Assembly: GCF_040802235.1 (NCBI RefSeq)
Contig: NC_133167.1
Coordinates: 1,069,001 to 1,133,000, forward strand
Origin: Manis javanica
Taxonomy: Eukaryota > Chordata > Mammalia > Pholidota > Manidae
DNA: 64,000 nucleotides
Reading direction: 5' to 3'
Shown here: piece after piece, positions 22,900 to 35,200 of the stretch
How the letters are laid out: the number at the start of each line of letters is the position of its first letter
How positions within the stretch are numbered: the first letter of the stretch is position 1
Made by a program: the position numbers and the translations under genes
Notes under the pieces: model-generated
Told to the model about the DNA's origin: nothing
Databases searched by the model: none
Seen by the model: the letters and a program-made list of their open reading frames with translations, nothing else

Positions 22900-25800
22900 G
22901 TGGGCCTGCAGGGCTGTTGGAAATTGAGAGGAGAAATCCAAGGGAACAGGGAACCATGGAGGGAGAGGCCAGATCTTGCAAACTCCCTTCATCTTTGGTG
23001 ACACACGGAAGGGAGATGTCAAGGTGTTTCATGGGAAACCACAGCTGGGAGATCTTGTGGGGATCTCAGCTGCTGCCCGCTCCTCTCAAAGACCCAGAAT
23101 TTGGAATTTACATTCAGTCAAATTATAGGAGTTTGGCAAAAACCTTGGGTTTTCCATTGAAACCCCAGAAAGGTCACAACTAAGTAGCAAAGACTATGTC
23201 CCAGAACTGAGGGTTTTCCATGAAACTAAAGGATAAATCAAAATAGATCCACCCCAGAATAGTTTAAATGAAGTCTTCACAAGTTTAAGCTGATTGTCTA
23301 GTAAATTAACTGCTTATTGGAGTGAAAATAAATACTTTTCAGAGAAAGAGAATAGAACTCAGAGATAGAACAGTGTATCACCAATAATAACCAATAAATA
23401 GTAAAAGATGACTAGAATTGTGCAGAAACAAGAAAATGTGAGCCATAGACAAAAGAAAAAGTAATCTGTATAAATCCACCCTGATTTGTCCTAGATGTTG
23501 GACTCAGCAAATGCTTAAAGTACTGTTATTAATATGCTCAAGATTATATGGGAAAATTGGCCAGAATGAGTGAATAGAGGAAGAAATATCAAAACAGATA
23601 GGGAAAATATAGAAAGAATCAAATATATATTTTAGTTAAGTATAAAATATCTAAAATGAAAAATTCACTGGATAGGCTTAATCAGAGTTTGGAGATGGTT
23701 TAGTTTTACATAAGTAAACTTCAAGACAGAATTGTACAAGACCAAATTTGAAGAAAGAAATAAAAAAATTTAAAAGAACAGTGCCGCAGTGGCCTGAAGG
23801 ACAGCTAACATACTTGTAACTGGAGTTGCAAAGAAAGAAAATATAGAATGGGGTAGACAAAATATCAAAAAGAGGGCAGACATTCTCCTAAATTTGGTGA
23901 GAAATACAAATTTAGAAATACAAATTTACAGGTTCAAGATCAGTGAGCCTCAAAGTGGATAAATGCAGAGAAAATCACTGCTAGGCACATCATAGTCAAA
24001 TTGATGAAAACTAAAGATAAAGAGAAAATCTTGAATGCAGCCAGAGAAAAAGACTGGTGAGAATGAGGGGAAAATGATACAAGTAACGGCTGACTTCTCA
24101 TTAGGGCCAATGGTGGCCAGCGACAATGGAACTACATCTTTCAAAAAAAAGAAAAACCAGCAACCCTGAATTCTTTATCCATTAAATTAGATGACATTCC
24201 TTCAAAGACCTAATTTACCAACACTGACACTAGAAGGCATAGAAAATTTGAATAGCTGCATGTATATTAAAGAAATTGAATTTGTTATAAAAAACGTTCC
24301 CACAAAGAATATTCCAGGCCCAGATGATTTCATTATTCAATTTTGTCAAATATCAAGAAATAAAATAATGCCAGTCTTACACAAACTTTTGTAGAAAATC
24401 GAGGAGGACAGAACAATTAGACTCATTTTATGAGGCCAACATGATCCTGATACCAAGCCTGACAAAGATGTTAAAACAAATGACAATTAGAGACCAACAT
24501 CCTCATGAACACAGATGCAAAAACACTTTTTTAAAATTAGAAATTCAAATCCAATAGTACATAGAAAGACTATGTCAGAAACTAGTGAGGTTTATCCCAG
24601 GAATGCAAGGTTGGTTTAACATTAAAAAAACAACAACAGCTCAATCCAGCATATTGAAGGAGAAAAGGAAAATTAAGGTCCATCTTCACAGATACAGAAA
24701 ATGCATTTTACAACACTCAACATCCATTTATGATAAAAATCCCCACAAAGTAGCAACGAGGAAACTTCCTCAGGCTGATAAAGGTTATCTATGGAGTACT
24801 TGCAGTTAGCTGCACTGAAATATTGAGTGTTTTTCCCCTGATGGAAATATGCAAGAATTATGCAAGGGTGTGTGTCCTCACCATTCCATATATGTTGTAC
24901 CGTTGGTTCTAGCTGGGATCATAAGGCAGTCAGACATGAAAGTCATGAAGTTTGGAAATAAAGACATAAAACTGTCTTTATTTACAGCCATTGTCGTTGT
25001 TTCCATGGGACACCCTTAAGGAATCAACCACAAGAAACTACTCTAGATATAATAAGTGAATTTAGAAGTTCACAGAGTACAAAGTCAACATACACAATCA
25101 TTACATTTTTACACACAGTGGCAAATACTTGGAAAAATCAAATTAAAAACTCTTATTAAAATAGCATCAAAAATATAAAATATTTCTTATTGCTATTATT
25201 TTTATAATTACAAAAATTTATGAATAAATAAAAATTAAATAATTTATAAAAGTTATTATTTATATAATAAATACAACCAAGTATATTAAACCTCTCTGCT
25301 AAAAACCATAAAACACTGCAGAGAGAAATTGAAGGAGATGTAAGTAAATGCAGAGATAACCCTGTTCCTGGAGTGTAAGACAGTATTGTTGAAATGTTCT
25401 TTCCATTGCCAATTGCCAATTGATTATTCCCAAACAAATTGCTGAGTCATTTTATAGAAACTTACTCTTAATACTGAGATGCATGTGAAAGTGCAAAGAA
25501 TGACACATAGCCCAAGAATCTTGGAGAATAACAAAGTTGGACAATGCTACCTAATTTCTAGACTAACTGTGCAGGTCCAGCACTTGAAAGAGTGGGAAAT
25601 TGGTATTAGTGTAGATATGTAGCTCCATGGGGCTGAACAGAAGGCTCAGCTTACACGTGCATGTGGCAATTGCTTAATTTAAAATAGAGGTGAACTTCAG
25701 ATGACATAAAATTGACCATTTTCCAGGTGACACAATGTTGTGAAGCCAATGGTTAACTGATTTTTTTTACCAGGTTGCTGAGGCAATGTAATCAGGAAAA

Positions 25801-26870
25801 GAAAATCTTTTCAACAAATAACTGAAACAAGTATATAAACGGAGAAAAAAGTTGAACTTCCGACTTTAACTTACACCACACACACAGATTAGAAACGGAT
25901 CATAGGCCAATGTATAAAAGCTGAAACTATAAAACTTATCAGAGAAAACATAGGAGATGGTTTTTCTAGAAAAGACACAAAAAGCAATACACAGCAAAGG
26001 AAACATTGGTGAATCAGACTTCATTAAAATTATAAACATTTGCTCATGCAAAGACCCTGTTAAGGAAATAAAATTCAATCCACAGACTGGGAGAAAAGAT
26101 CACAGTACATTTATCTAACACAGGACTTTTATCCTAAATATATAAAGGCCCCTACTAATCAATAACAAAAATAAATACCACTAGAAATCGCTAGACACCT
26201 TCAGTCATCAGGGATGTGACCTCACATCTCTCACCCGCTCGGTGGCAGCGGTGGAGAATCACTGATGACGAGGCTGTGGATCACCTGGAACTCTCGCCCT
26301 GTGGGGGGCTTGTAAACTTGCAAAGCTACTTTGGAAAACCGTTTGGCTGTTTCTTATAAAGTTGAATACCTATCTGCCTGATGGCTCAGAGATCTCACTT
26401 CCAGATATTTACACAAGAGAAAGGAAAAGGAGTTCCCAGAGGGAGGCTTGTGAAAGGGTGTTCCAGCAGCTTCCTTGATAACAGCCAACAGCTGAATGAC
26501 AGCTTGAATACCCACCCAGCGGGGCACTCCTGGGCCCTGAAGGATGCTGACAACATGGAAGGGCCTCGGGGCTTTGTTAAGGGAGAAGCCAGGCACAGAA
26601 CAATGCCCCCTGTGTGATTCTATTTAGGTGCAGTCCAAGAAGAGGTGATGCTGACGAATGGTGACAGAAATCAAAACAGAGGCTGCCTGCAGGATGGGCC
26701 TGGTAGGGGGCAGGAGAGAGCACGTTTTGTGTCTCCACTGTGGGGTGACTGTGGGGTGCACCCAGTTATCAAGACTCACCCGGCTGTGCACTGAGCTCAT
26801 GTGCATTCTGCCCCACGTGGAAGTTGCTTCCAGAAGAGTGGTGACAATGACGCCATCTGTATATGTGTAG
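22900..26870 (+). mobile_element. Long decayed L1M LINE-1, sense (5' part, ORF1, partial ORF2, 3'UTR)
   Basis: The least truncated L1 copy in the window. 22,900-23,480 is probably 5'UTR-like. 23,500-24,185 follows L1 ORF1 in order: TTGGACTCAGCAAATGCTTA, AAAATTCACTGGATAGGCTT, AGGCACATCATAGTCAAATT, AAAGAGAAAATCTTGAATGC. From 24,190 the sequence jumps to the ORF2 reverse-transcriptase region, where a short frame still reads KNIPGPDDF (the L1 RT 'PGPDGF' segment). ORF2 tail relics continue to about 26,550 and the 3'UTR to about 26,870. The endonuclease domain is missing, so an internal deletion joins ORF1 to mid-ORF2. Frameshifts and stops are frequent, and the copy is non-functional. The left boundary is uncertain. 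Confidence 0.78.
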
Positions 26871-28239
26871 TGTCCTGTAACTTGACCTGGCCTCCCAATG
26901 ACAGAATGAGGGCACTTGTCCCGTGGACATGGCACATAAACTTTCTCTTTGGCATGAGCTTCAGTTGCTGCTGCGTCTGGATTCGCCGTGGTGGGCGTCA
27001 CCGGTGCCAGGAAAGCTCTGGTGGCCGAGAGGGGCCGCCTCTGCTAAGTCCGGAGGGCCCGGCTCCCTGCTGTCCCCCCCTCACGTTTGTGGTGCCGAGA
27101 CCACCTGGCTGCCTCTCTCTTCATGGCAGCCTTGAAGGCGCCCGAGTGAAGGGTCCCTGTCCTTCCCGTGGCCCTGACTTATGAGGCAGGAGTTGCACCA
27201 TGGGGGGTCACACCTTGCAGTGGACCAGAGAAGGTGTCTGGAGACAAGCCCCGAGGCAGGCTTTGATCTGACGTGAGGAGGACCGCCCTGCCAAAGCACC
27301 CCTCTGAGAGACAGAGCTCCAGGCTGCCTGGTCCCCCTGCCCAGGCGTGGCCGGCACTATCTGCCAGTGGGATTGGTGCCCCCAGTGTGGGCCTTGGAGG
27401 GGTGCCCTGAGCCTCACCTGGCGGGCTCGGCTGGGGCCAGCCTGGGGATGCTCTGGGCAGGGGAGTGGCAGCCAAGGGTCCTCTGAGACCTCAGCCAGGG
27501 TCGTCAGGGCACCTGACGGGGACTACGGGGCCTGCAGGGTGGCACCCCCAGCTCGCCCAGACGGGCAGGAGCTTGCTCACTCCTGGGTAGCCATGGGGAG
27601 GGCTGCTGGGCGTCTTCCCCTGGGGCTTTCTGAGGTTTCCAGCAGGCTTCCTGTCGTTGCCGAGCACCAGCACCACTGGGGCAGCTGCAGAAGGACATGG
27701 CTGGCCCCAGGCAGGCCGCCACAGCCATTACCCAAGCCGCACCGCTGCCCCTCACCCTGCTCGGTCCTTGCACGTGCTGCCCTCGCCCCCCAGTTCCCAT
27801 TTTCATGCTATGTTCACTTCTACTCAGGCCTGGGGAGGGAGCGTCATCTCTCCCAGCAGGAGGGCCTGGGTTGAGTGGGAGGTTAAGCCCGATTCCAGAC
27901 CCTCTGACACCAGGAGGGGCTCCTGGGGGTCTCCTGGCCATGGAGAGCTGGAGCAGAGACCCCCTGGAAAGACTGACCCTGCCCTGGCAGCCTGGAGAGT
28001 ACCCCTCGAGGTCAGCAGGCGATGCTGCCTGAAGAAGTGAGGACCCTCCACAGGCTCATGAGAAACGTCCCGGGATGCCTGGGCCTTTCTGGAGGTGTTG
28101 ACTCAGGCGCCTGGGCCCCCCAGAGGGGTGGTGGTGGGGCCGCTGGTGGCTCCCCGATGCCCCGCGCCCACGCACCGGTTTCAGCTGGGACTGTGCGGGT
28201 GGGGCCGGGTCCACGGGCACAGGGCCGCCTCTGTGGCAG
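26871..28239. other. GC-rich DNA, no gene seen
   Basis: Single-copy GC-rich stretch right of the L1 copy. Overlapping open frames up to 175 codons on both strands, no domain recognised. Confidence 0.45.
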
Positions 28240-28330
28240 CCTGTGGGCAGCAGAGATAAGTCACATCGGCTGCGCCTGTTGTCAGAGGGTAAAAATAGAT
28301 CGTGCGTCCGTTTCCCAGAAGGGCCTGGCG
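28240..28330. promoter_or_regulatory. Short island with GATA- and MEF2-type motifs (weak candidate enhancer)
   Basis: Within GC-rich DNA, AGATAAG (28,254-28,260) lies 30 bp from TAAAAATAG (28,290-28,298), a MEF2-like core. GATA plus MEF2 is a known muscle/cardiac combination, but two short motifs can co-occur by chance. Confidence 0.2.
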
Positions 28331-29464
28331 TGGCCCCAGGCCAGGCTGCCGGCTGCCCGTGGCCTTGAAGGGGACGCTGCTAGCAGTGTGGTCGGGAGCA
28401 CGAGGTGGGCCCTCCGTCTGCCTCGCTGGCTGGGACACTGTCATCTGGCAGAAGCGTGGCTTGGCGGGGGGCGTTAGACACGTCCCCAATGTCCTCCGTC
28501 GGGGGCTCAGGATGAGGGGCTGTGGGGAACCCCCCCCCACCTCCACGGGGCCTTGCAGACAGGGCTCTTTCTAAGGGCCGGGCTGTGGCCCAGGACCGGA
28601 GCCCAGAGCAGGGGCCGTGTGCTGGGGCCCAGGGCCTGGGCTTGCCTGGCTGACCCTGACCAGCACTCAGGCAGGGCTGTCCAGGAGAGCCTGGGCACAA
28701 GCTGGGCTGTGGGAGCCCTTGGCTACTGAACAAGGCAGGTGTCCCCTCCCAAGGCCGGCCTGGCACCCCTGCTGTCCTGGCTCAGCCCCGGTCACTTGCC
28801 TGTACGGGCCCAGGACACTCGGGGTGCCCCGCTGCTGGCCTTCTCCCTCCTCCAGGCCTCTCCACACAGATGCTGCAGGCTCACCTGGCTCTGCTTAGTC
28901 CCCAGGACCTGCACCCAGCTCCACCCAGGACCCTGAACGTCCATAGCTGCTGCCCCCGACTTGGCCCCATGAAGGCAGCCAAGGGGTCGGAAGGGGCCAG
29001 ACAGGCCCAGGTCTCAGAGGCGCCAGCTCCCCAGCAGGCTGTCCCCAGCTCACCAAAGCCAGGAGGTTCTGGGGGGTTCTCCTTGGCAGACCACAGCTGG
29101 GAGTGCTCGGGCCGGACCCAGGAGGTACCCATTGAGGAGCCACCTGCTGTGGCTGGTGAAGGGCCTGGCCCCAGGCCCAGAGCACCCAGTGGGCACACTC
29201 TGCCCTCTACAGGCCGCAGGGAGCCCCAAGGGTTTCTGGGATCCCCTGCTGAAGGAGCGAAGCAGGTAGGTGGACTGCAGTGCCAGGTGCTCACCATCTA
29301 TCTTGGGGGCTGGGGCCAGCCTGGCCGTGTGGCAGGAGAGCATGTGGTGGGACAGGCCTGCATGGCCATTACCAGTCTTGCTGGCCTGGGGATGGGGGCT
29401 CCCAGCCCAGTCCCCTCCCACAGTGTGTCCTGTCTCCAGTGTGAGAGATCCGCAGGCGCCCTGA
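28331..29464. other. GC-rich DNA, no supported exon
   Basis: A 206-codon plus-strand frame (28,870-29,490) contains a donor-like CAG/GTAGGT at about 29,267 but has no recognisable protein similarity and is overlapped by minus-strand frames. I do not call it an exon. Confidence 0.4.
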
Positions 29465-29870
29465 CACGCTCATTCACCGAGCACAGATAGCACCCTACTG
29501 TGCGCTCAGACGCACGGCAGGACGCGGCACAGGCCTGAGCTGTGGGGGCAGCCAGAGGCAGGTTTGGGGCCTTGAGAGGTTTGTTGTCAGCTTCGTGGGC
29601 CAGCCAACAGCAGGCGTGGTCTTGAAGGGCCAGGACTCACACACGGCCATGACGCAAGTCATGAGAAGAGACGTGTAAGCGGGGGTGTCTGTGTGTCGGG
29701 GACAAGGGTTCCAAGAGGCTGCGGTCGGCCCTAGTCCCACAGTTCAGAGGGAGATGTCACCATGTGGTGGGGTTATCCTGAAGGCTTCCTGGAAGAGGTG
29801 GGCCTGGGAGGAAGAGCTGAGATGGGCATCTGACCACAGGGCACCGAGGATTTTCAGTCCCTGGGGTTCT
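29465..29870 (-). mobile_element. Probable LINE-2 fragment, antisense
   Basis: CATTCACCGAGCACAGATAG near 29,470 resembles the antisense L2 3' end ('attcattgagcacctact'), and GAAGGCTTCCTGGAAGAGGT near 29,779 resembles the downstream antisense L2 phrase. Diverged and GC-shifted. Confidence 0.38.
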
Positions 29871-31999
29871 GATTCATCAGAGCGATTCGTCTGATTAGTT
29901 GGGGTGGCGCAGGGAATGCCGCTCAGTGAACACCCAGCGGAGTCTGTGGCTGGGGCACTGCGGTGTGGCTCTGCCCAACAGACCAGGCCCAGCAGGGCTC
30001 CCTTCCCAGCGGGAAATGGAGGCATTAGCTGGATGGACCAGGCCCTGTGATGGGGCTGGGCCCAATGGGGCTCCAGGGGTCCAGAAAGGAAGTGAGGCAG
30101 GGTGCCCCAGGTCTCCCTCAACCTGCCTGCCAGTGGGGGCTGCTAATGTGCTTTCCTCCTTGGGCAGGACTGGCCCCAGATGCCGCGGGCCAGGCCTGTA
30201 AAGACAGCGGCCAGCTGGTGGCCAGCCTGGAGGGGCAGGTGTGCAGGAAGGGGCTCCCTCCCCACTTCCCCAGGTCTCCTTCAAGGAGTGTGGCCCCTGC
30301 AGCAGGATGTCAGCTCTCTGACCTGCGGGGCCTGAGCAGGAAGCAGCCAGGCCCAGGTTGACCCCCAGCCTAACCAGCTGGGGTGACCAGCGCCAGGGTG
30401 TGGGGGGACACTGGCCCACTGCCGTCCCTCCAGCACCTGAGTTCCGTCCAGACGTCCACAGATGGGATGGAGGGGTGAGGGCTGCACCAGGGCCTCCCTG
30501 GCTGGGGGGTGATCATGGGGTGCCAGCTGACCAGATGGTGGGCCTCCAGCGGGACTTGGGTGGAGGGGCACGACAGACTGGCTCCCGTCGGTGAGGAAGG
30601 GATTCCACTCCGCCATCAGCCGCCCTCTGGGCAGGGCTGGCTTGGGCTGCGCCACTCCCCAGGCCGGCCTTGACAGCTTTCTCCGGATTCTCAGATTCTT
30701 TGGGCAACTCCCCTCAGGAGAGGCTGGGGAGCGGGGAGTGGGGCTGCTGGGAGGGGTGTGGAGTCAACACCAGGCAGGGGCCCAGACAGGAGGTGGGGCC
30801 CCAGGCTGGGCCGGGAGCTGAGGTCACACTCAGTCACCCCAACAGGCCCACTCAGCTGGGCTGAGGGGTGAGCAAGGCAAGCAGGGATCCGAGTGCAAAG
30901 TGGGGGCACCCAGGTGCCAGGCTCCATGGGCACAGGGCCCATTGCCCCCCACAGCTCTGGCCGGGTCAACCCAGCCCCCGGTGGAGGTGTGCGGGCCTGG
31001 GAGCGCTGTGTGTCCCCCAGGATGCTGCTTGTCTGCCATCGCTCCCGGGAATGGGGGCTCTTGTGAATCAGACCCCCAGGGACTGCAAACCCTCTGGCTT
31101 CCCCCACCCCCAATCTGCTCTTGTCCCAGTTACTCTTGCAGCGCATTTTGGAGGTGGATGTAAAGAAAATTCTGATCTTTTAAAATAGATTTCACAGGGG
31201 AGGTGGAGGAGGGTAAGGGAAGGGATGAATTCATCATGTGTTTGCTTTCAAAATAGGGCGGCCTGAGCCCCGGTGTTCGCGGATGGCCGGCCATACCTCC
31301 ATGTCCCCCTGCAGTCCTGGGACAGCCATCTATCCTTGGCTCCTTCCAGGCTCTTTGGCTTCAAACCCAGGGGCCGCGGGGTCCAATGACGTCTGTGGTT
31401 GTGTGTGTGGCTGGGAGGCGGGTGAGCCCCGGGCCCGAGTCAGCCGGGACTGTGTGAGCTCACACGCAGGGAACAGGATGCAGGCAGACGCTCATGGGTG
31501 TGGCTGGAGACGACCAGCACGGTCCGCTCCGCATGTGGGGCGGCTCTGTGCCCGTCGGCAGGTGGCAGACCCACTGAGGCCAGGCTGGGCTGAGCGGCCC
31601 TTGCACGTGTCTGGAACTCCCGTGGGCCCCAAAGAATCTCCTGATGCAGATATCCAAGGAGAACTGTGACCCCAGTTCACAGCCGCATTGCTTCACGAAG
31701 TCTCTTGGGGGCCAGCAGCCAGTCAGGCCAGAGCAAGGTGGGTGGCTCCTTTTGGGGAGGCCCTTTTCAGCAGGGGGGCCCCCTCCTGGGGGTGCCACCA
31801 CCTGCTGTGCTCTCCAAGCCATGACCTGCTCCCTATGTCACCAGGGCCACACTGTGGGCATTGTAAGGCCCAGTCCCCCTGCAGACCAGGCCCCGGCAGA
31901 GGGAGCTTCTGGGACCCCAGAGGAGTAGCTCCTTGGACCACTTTGCTCTGTCTAGGAGGCAGGGAGCCAGCTACCCACATCTAGCACCTATGAGAGGCC
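29871..31999. other. GC-rich DNA; AT patch at about 31,140-31,255
   Basis: No gene recognised. The patch at 31,140-31,255 (with GATCTTTTAAAATAGATTT) is less GC-rich and lacks repeat identity. The rest has only composition-driven frames. Confidence 0.4.
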
Positions 32000-32270
32000 G
32001 TTGTTGAGTGGTTAGGCATCTTTTGTGTCCCAGTGACAGACACCTTTCTCAAAACTTGCTCAAAAAAATGGGATGATTGATTGGGTCATAGAATTGGAAA
32101 ATGTGAGGGGCAATCAAGCTTCAGGCATAGCTGGATCCAGGAGGTTAGACAAGGTTATCAGAGCTCCCTCCCCTGCTCCGCTTTCCCTTTTGCAGCGTTT
32201 TCCCAGGCAGACTATCTCTCCAGGCGGCAGAGATGGGCGTAGAAAGCTCCAGGTGTAGAGCTACCCTCAA
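32000..32270 (+). repeat. Possible ancient interspersed repeat, family unknown
   Basis: CAGGCATAGCTGGATCCAGG near 32,122 and the later CAGGCAGACTATCTCTCCAG order resemble a dispersed old mammalian repeat whose consensus contains 'ggcatggctggatccagggg'. I cannot name it reliably. Confidence 0.33.
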
Positions 32271-32454
32271 TAAGCTAAATCGGCTGCAGGACGCAGGTGG
32301 CAGCCTGGGTGTTGTGCCTGCTGCCACATTCACAGTCCCTCCGGCACCATGGGCCTTCGGGGAGGCCCAGTGTGGGAGGAAATTCGGGGAATGAAGGGTG
32401 GGTGTGTGGAGACCCCATGTGGCCATTCCATGCGGCCTTTCTAGGGGTGGCTGG

Positions 32455-32640
32455 TGAGGGCTCCCTTGAAGAAATATTTATAAAGATAAAAGCCTTGCTC
32501 CGAGGCAGTTTGCACTCGAAGCAGAGGCTGTCGCTGCCAGGACTTGTGTCTCAGAAAGTCCCAGTAAACTTCAAAGGGGCCTGTCCACCTCACCAGCTTT
32601 GATCTCAGAAGGGACTTGCTAAGATTCAGGATCAAAACGA
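32455..32640. promoter_or_regulatory. AT-containing island with forkhead/GATA/TCF-type cores (candidate enhancer)
   Basis: AAATATTTATAAAGATAAAA starts at about 32,472 and CTTCAAAGGGG and AGCTTTGATC follow at about 32,570-32,605. These are forkhead-, GATA- and TCF/LEF-like cores. There is no repeat identity. Inference only. Confidence 0.25.
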
Positions 32641-32839
32641 GCATGCAGGATCCCAGGTATTGACAGGAATGTGTCTCTGGGCAGAAATCAGGGCTTTTCC
32701 TTCACAGGCTGCAGAAGGTAGGCTCTAAGGAGAATTAAGTGTCCTTAAAAGCACTTTACTTTTTTATCAAGTTAGAAACACAGCCACAAAACCTGCTCCT
32801 GTCTTGTGAATCTGGCAGCTGTAAGGATGGAGTGGAGCA

Positions 32840-33010
32840 CTGCCATGGAGCCAGGCTGAGGTTCAGTGACACAGGGACCATGTCAGGGTGGCACTGATCC
32901 AGGGCATTGGGACTATGGGTGCTGAGTTCCAACCCAGCTAAGCTGCTGTGTGTGGTTAAGTGAGTTGCTGCCCCTCTCTGGGCCCCAGTTTGAGCTTCTG
33001 TATTAGCAGT
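32840..33010 (+). mobile_element. MIR SINE, sense
   Basis: The order GAGCCAGGCTGAGGTTCA (about 32,848), AACCCAGCTAAGCTGCTGTG (about 32,931), GAGTTGCTGCCCCTCTCTGG (about 32,961) and CCCAGTTTGAGC follows the MIR consensus (unique region then CORE). Confidence 0.65.
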
Positions 33011-34380
33011 CACTATTTTCCCCTCTTATTGCATAGTGACATCCTTTGCTGCAATGTTTCAGGCCAGGTGGTCCCTGCAGGTCCTTCCAGTTCAATGCTT
33101 CATGGTTCTAAGCTCCAGGCAGAAGATGCTGTGTTGAAACTCTTGGATCAAATGAAATACACACTTCATAATCATTTCTAAAAGACAACCTTTCAAATTC
33201 CAGGCTCCAGTCTGAGAGCAGAGAAGAGAGAGTGGTTCTTACATGGATCTAAACCAGGCATGAGCTCCAGAGAGGACAGCGAGGCCAGGATGCCTGGTGG
33301 TAGTGGCCTCAGCTGGTGGTCACCAGGTGGGGGAGGGGGACAGAGTGCCCGGTGGTTCCTTCCAGGAGCTTGACCATGAGGACTGGAGGGAGAGGCCGGT
33401 GGGGGGGTGAAGACAGCGGGCGGGATGGTGCTGAGAAAGGCTGCCTGGGGTACCTGCAGTGCCGGGGGCGCAGGGCTGGGGACGAGGGCTCAGTGGGCGC
33501 TGGCTGGGAGGACAGGCCCTCCTCTGCTGCCTGGGCTGGTGAGCAGGTGCCACTGGGCCTTGATTTTCTCGGTGGGGAGGGAGTCAGGCTGAGGCTCTGC
33601 AGGGGAGGTGGTAGGGTTTCTGGGCACTGCCCAGGGCTTGGCCCTGTGGATCGTTGGCCTGCAGGGCAGTGACCCCGGCAGCCTGCTCCACGGCCAGCTG
33701 GCATGTGTGGGCGAACAGGGCGAGGGGCCTGGGGATGAAGAGCCACACCCCTTGTAAACTGGGTCTGAGGGGCGGGCCTGTCCTGGCACCCCTGACTGCT
33801 TGGTGGCATCTGAGGACAGTGCAGGGACCCTGGCTGCGGGGGATCCTTGCGACTCGGGCTCTCAGGCACTGGGGCTCACCTCTGGGTTCTCCCCAAACAC
33901 ACCTGATTCTCCTCCTCAAAGTCAAACTTGACCTTCTCAAGGTCATGAGCCTAGTTAACAGGCAAGAATCTCTCAGCTGGGGTATCCGAAATTGGGCCCT
34001 CCTCCCAAAACAGGGACGGCTGGCCTCCCGAGAAGTGCTCAGGTGGGGGACATTCCGTGTCCCACCCCCGGATGGGGAGGTGAGTGTCCACGTGCCTGTT
34101 TCAGAGCCGCTGTGATGGGCCCTGGGCTTGACAGCTGGAGATCAGAGGAAGGCTCACCAGAGTGACGACACAAGGCTGGAACGGAGGAAATCAGGTCTCC
34201 CCCTCAGTGGTGGGCCAAGCCTGGTAATCACTGTGAGACAATGAGAGGAGCCGACCTCATCAGGAGGAGCCCGGTTGGGACCGAAGATTCAATCAGACGG
34301 CAGGCGGCAGGCGGGGCGATGGGGGAAGCAGGCCCCAGCCCACTGCCTCCCATCAGGGACGGAGAGCGCTCAAAGGGCTC
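33011..34380. other. GC-rich DNA, no gene seen
   Basis: No repeat or exon recognised. Overlapping frames up to 186 codons on opposite strands argue against real coding. Confidence 0.45.
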
Positions 34381-34450
34381 TGAATTAAAATCAATTCCTG
34401 TTTAATCTTCGGCTAATTGGGTTTGCGATCTCTTTCAGTTTGGATAGAGG
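34381..34450. promoter_or_regulatory. Short AT-rich island with TAATC/TAATTG cores (candidate enhancer)
   Basis: A 70-bp AT-rich island bounded by GC-rich DNA, containing AATTAAAATCAATT, TTTAATCTTC and CTAATTGGG. No repeat identity. Confidence 0.28.
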
Positions 34451-34699
34451 TACAGTGAAGAGAGGGTATCTTGGTTTGAGACCCGGAAGGACCCTTGGAA
34501 CTGACCTTGTCCTGCCCCCCAGGGTGAGGGGGGGCCTGTGCCTCACCTGGTGAGGCACAGGTCACCTCTGCCAGTGGGAGCTGGGGCGCTTTGTGCACTG
34601 AAGAGCCCCCGATACAATGCACAGCCTCTACTCCCGACCAGCTGGTTCACCTGTTGTGACTCTGCTTGGGTCCCAGCACCCAGGGAGCCCTGGAATCCA

Positions 34700-34825
34700 C
34701 AGGTTGGGATGCCTGCTCAGGGAGGCACCACTCCGGGCATCCCTGACAGAGGCTCATGGATGGGTAAGCAGAGGCTCAGAGAAGGGCAGTGACTTGTAGC
34801 AGGCCACACAGCTTAGTGTCTCCCA
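34700..34825 (-). mobile_element. MIR SINE, antisense
   Basis: AGAGGCTCAGAGAAGGGCAG near 34,770 followed by GACTTGTAGCAGGCCACACA near 34,791 is the antisense of the MIR CORE ('tgtgtgaccttgggcaagtcact'). Confidence 0.72.
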
Positions 34826-35200
34826 CGTCATTATCCCTGGTACCTATGCATGTGACTTTATTTGGTGTTTGCAGATGCAATAAGGATCTCAGGATGTGAT
34901 CACCCTGGATTGGGGCGGGCCCTAAATCAATGACAGACGTCTTTATAAGGAGAGGAAGGTTTACACGGAGACAGGAGAGTGGCCATGTGACAATGCAGGT
35001 GGAGACTGGAGTGAGGCTGTCACAAGCCCAGGGAACCGGGAGGCACCAGGAGCTGGAGGAAGCAGGAAGGGGCCCCCCAAGCCTCCGGAGTGATCAGGGC
35101 CCTACCTACACCTTAATCCCAGACTTCTGGAATCCAGAGCTGTTTAATGCACCCAGGTTGTGATCATTTGCGACGGGAGCCCCAGGCCCTAAAACAGGCC
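34826..35200 (+). mobile_element. MaLR LTR (MLT1-type), sense
   Basis: Ordered matches to an MLT1-type LTR: GTACCTATGCATGTGACTTT near 34,841, TTTGCAGATGCAATAAGGAT, TGGGGCGGGCCCTAAATCAA near 34,911, CTTTATAAGGAGAGGAAG, GTGGAGACTGGAGTGAGGCT near 34,998, and CCCAGACTTCTGGAATCCAG near 35,119. This runs nearly to the LTR end near 35,200. MaLR LTRs are old ERVL-related elements; there is no internal sequence. The subfamily is uncertain. Confidence 0.68.

Noticed and set aside
24191-24394. 67-codon frame with an RT-like PGPDDF segment
   Set aside because: It is a surviving scrap of L1 ORF2 in a dead element, not an independent gene.
28870-29490. 206-codon plus-strand frame with a donor-like site near 29,267
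   Set aside because: No acceptor, domain or similarity that I can recognise; overlapped by frames on the minus strand.
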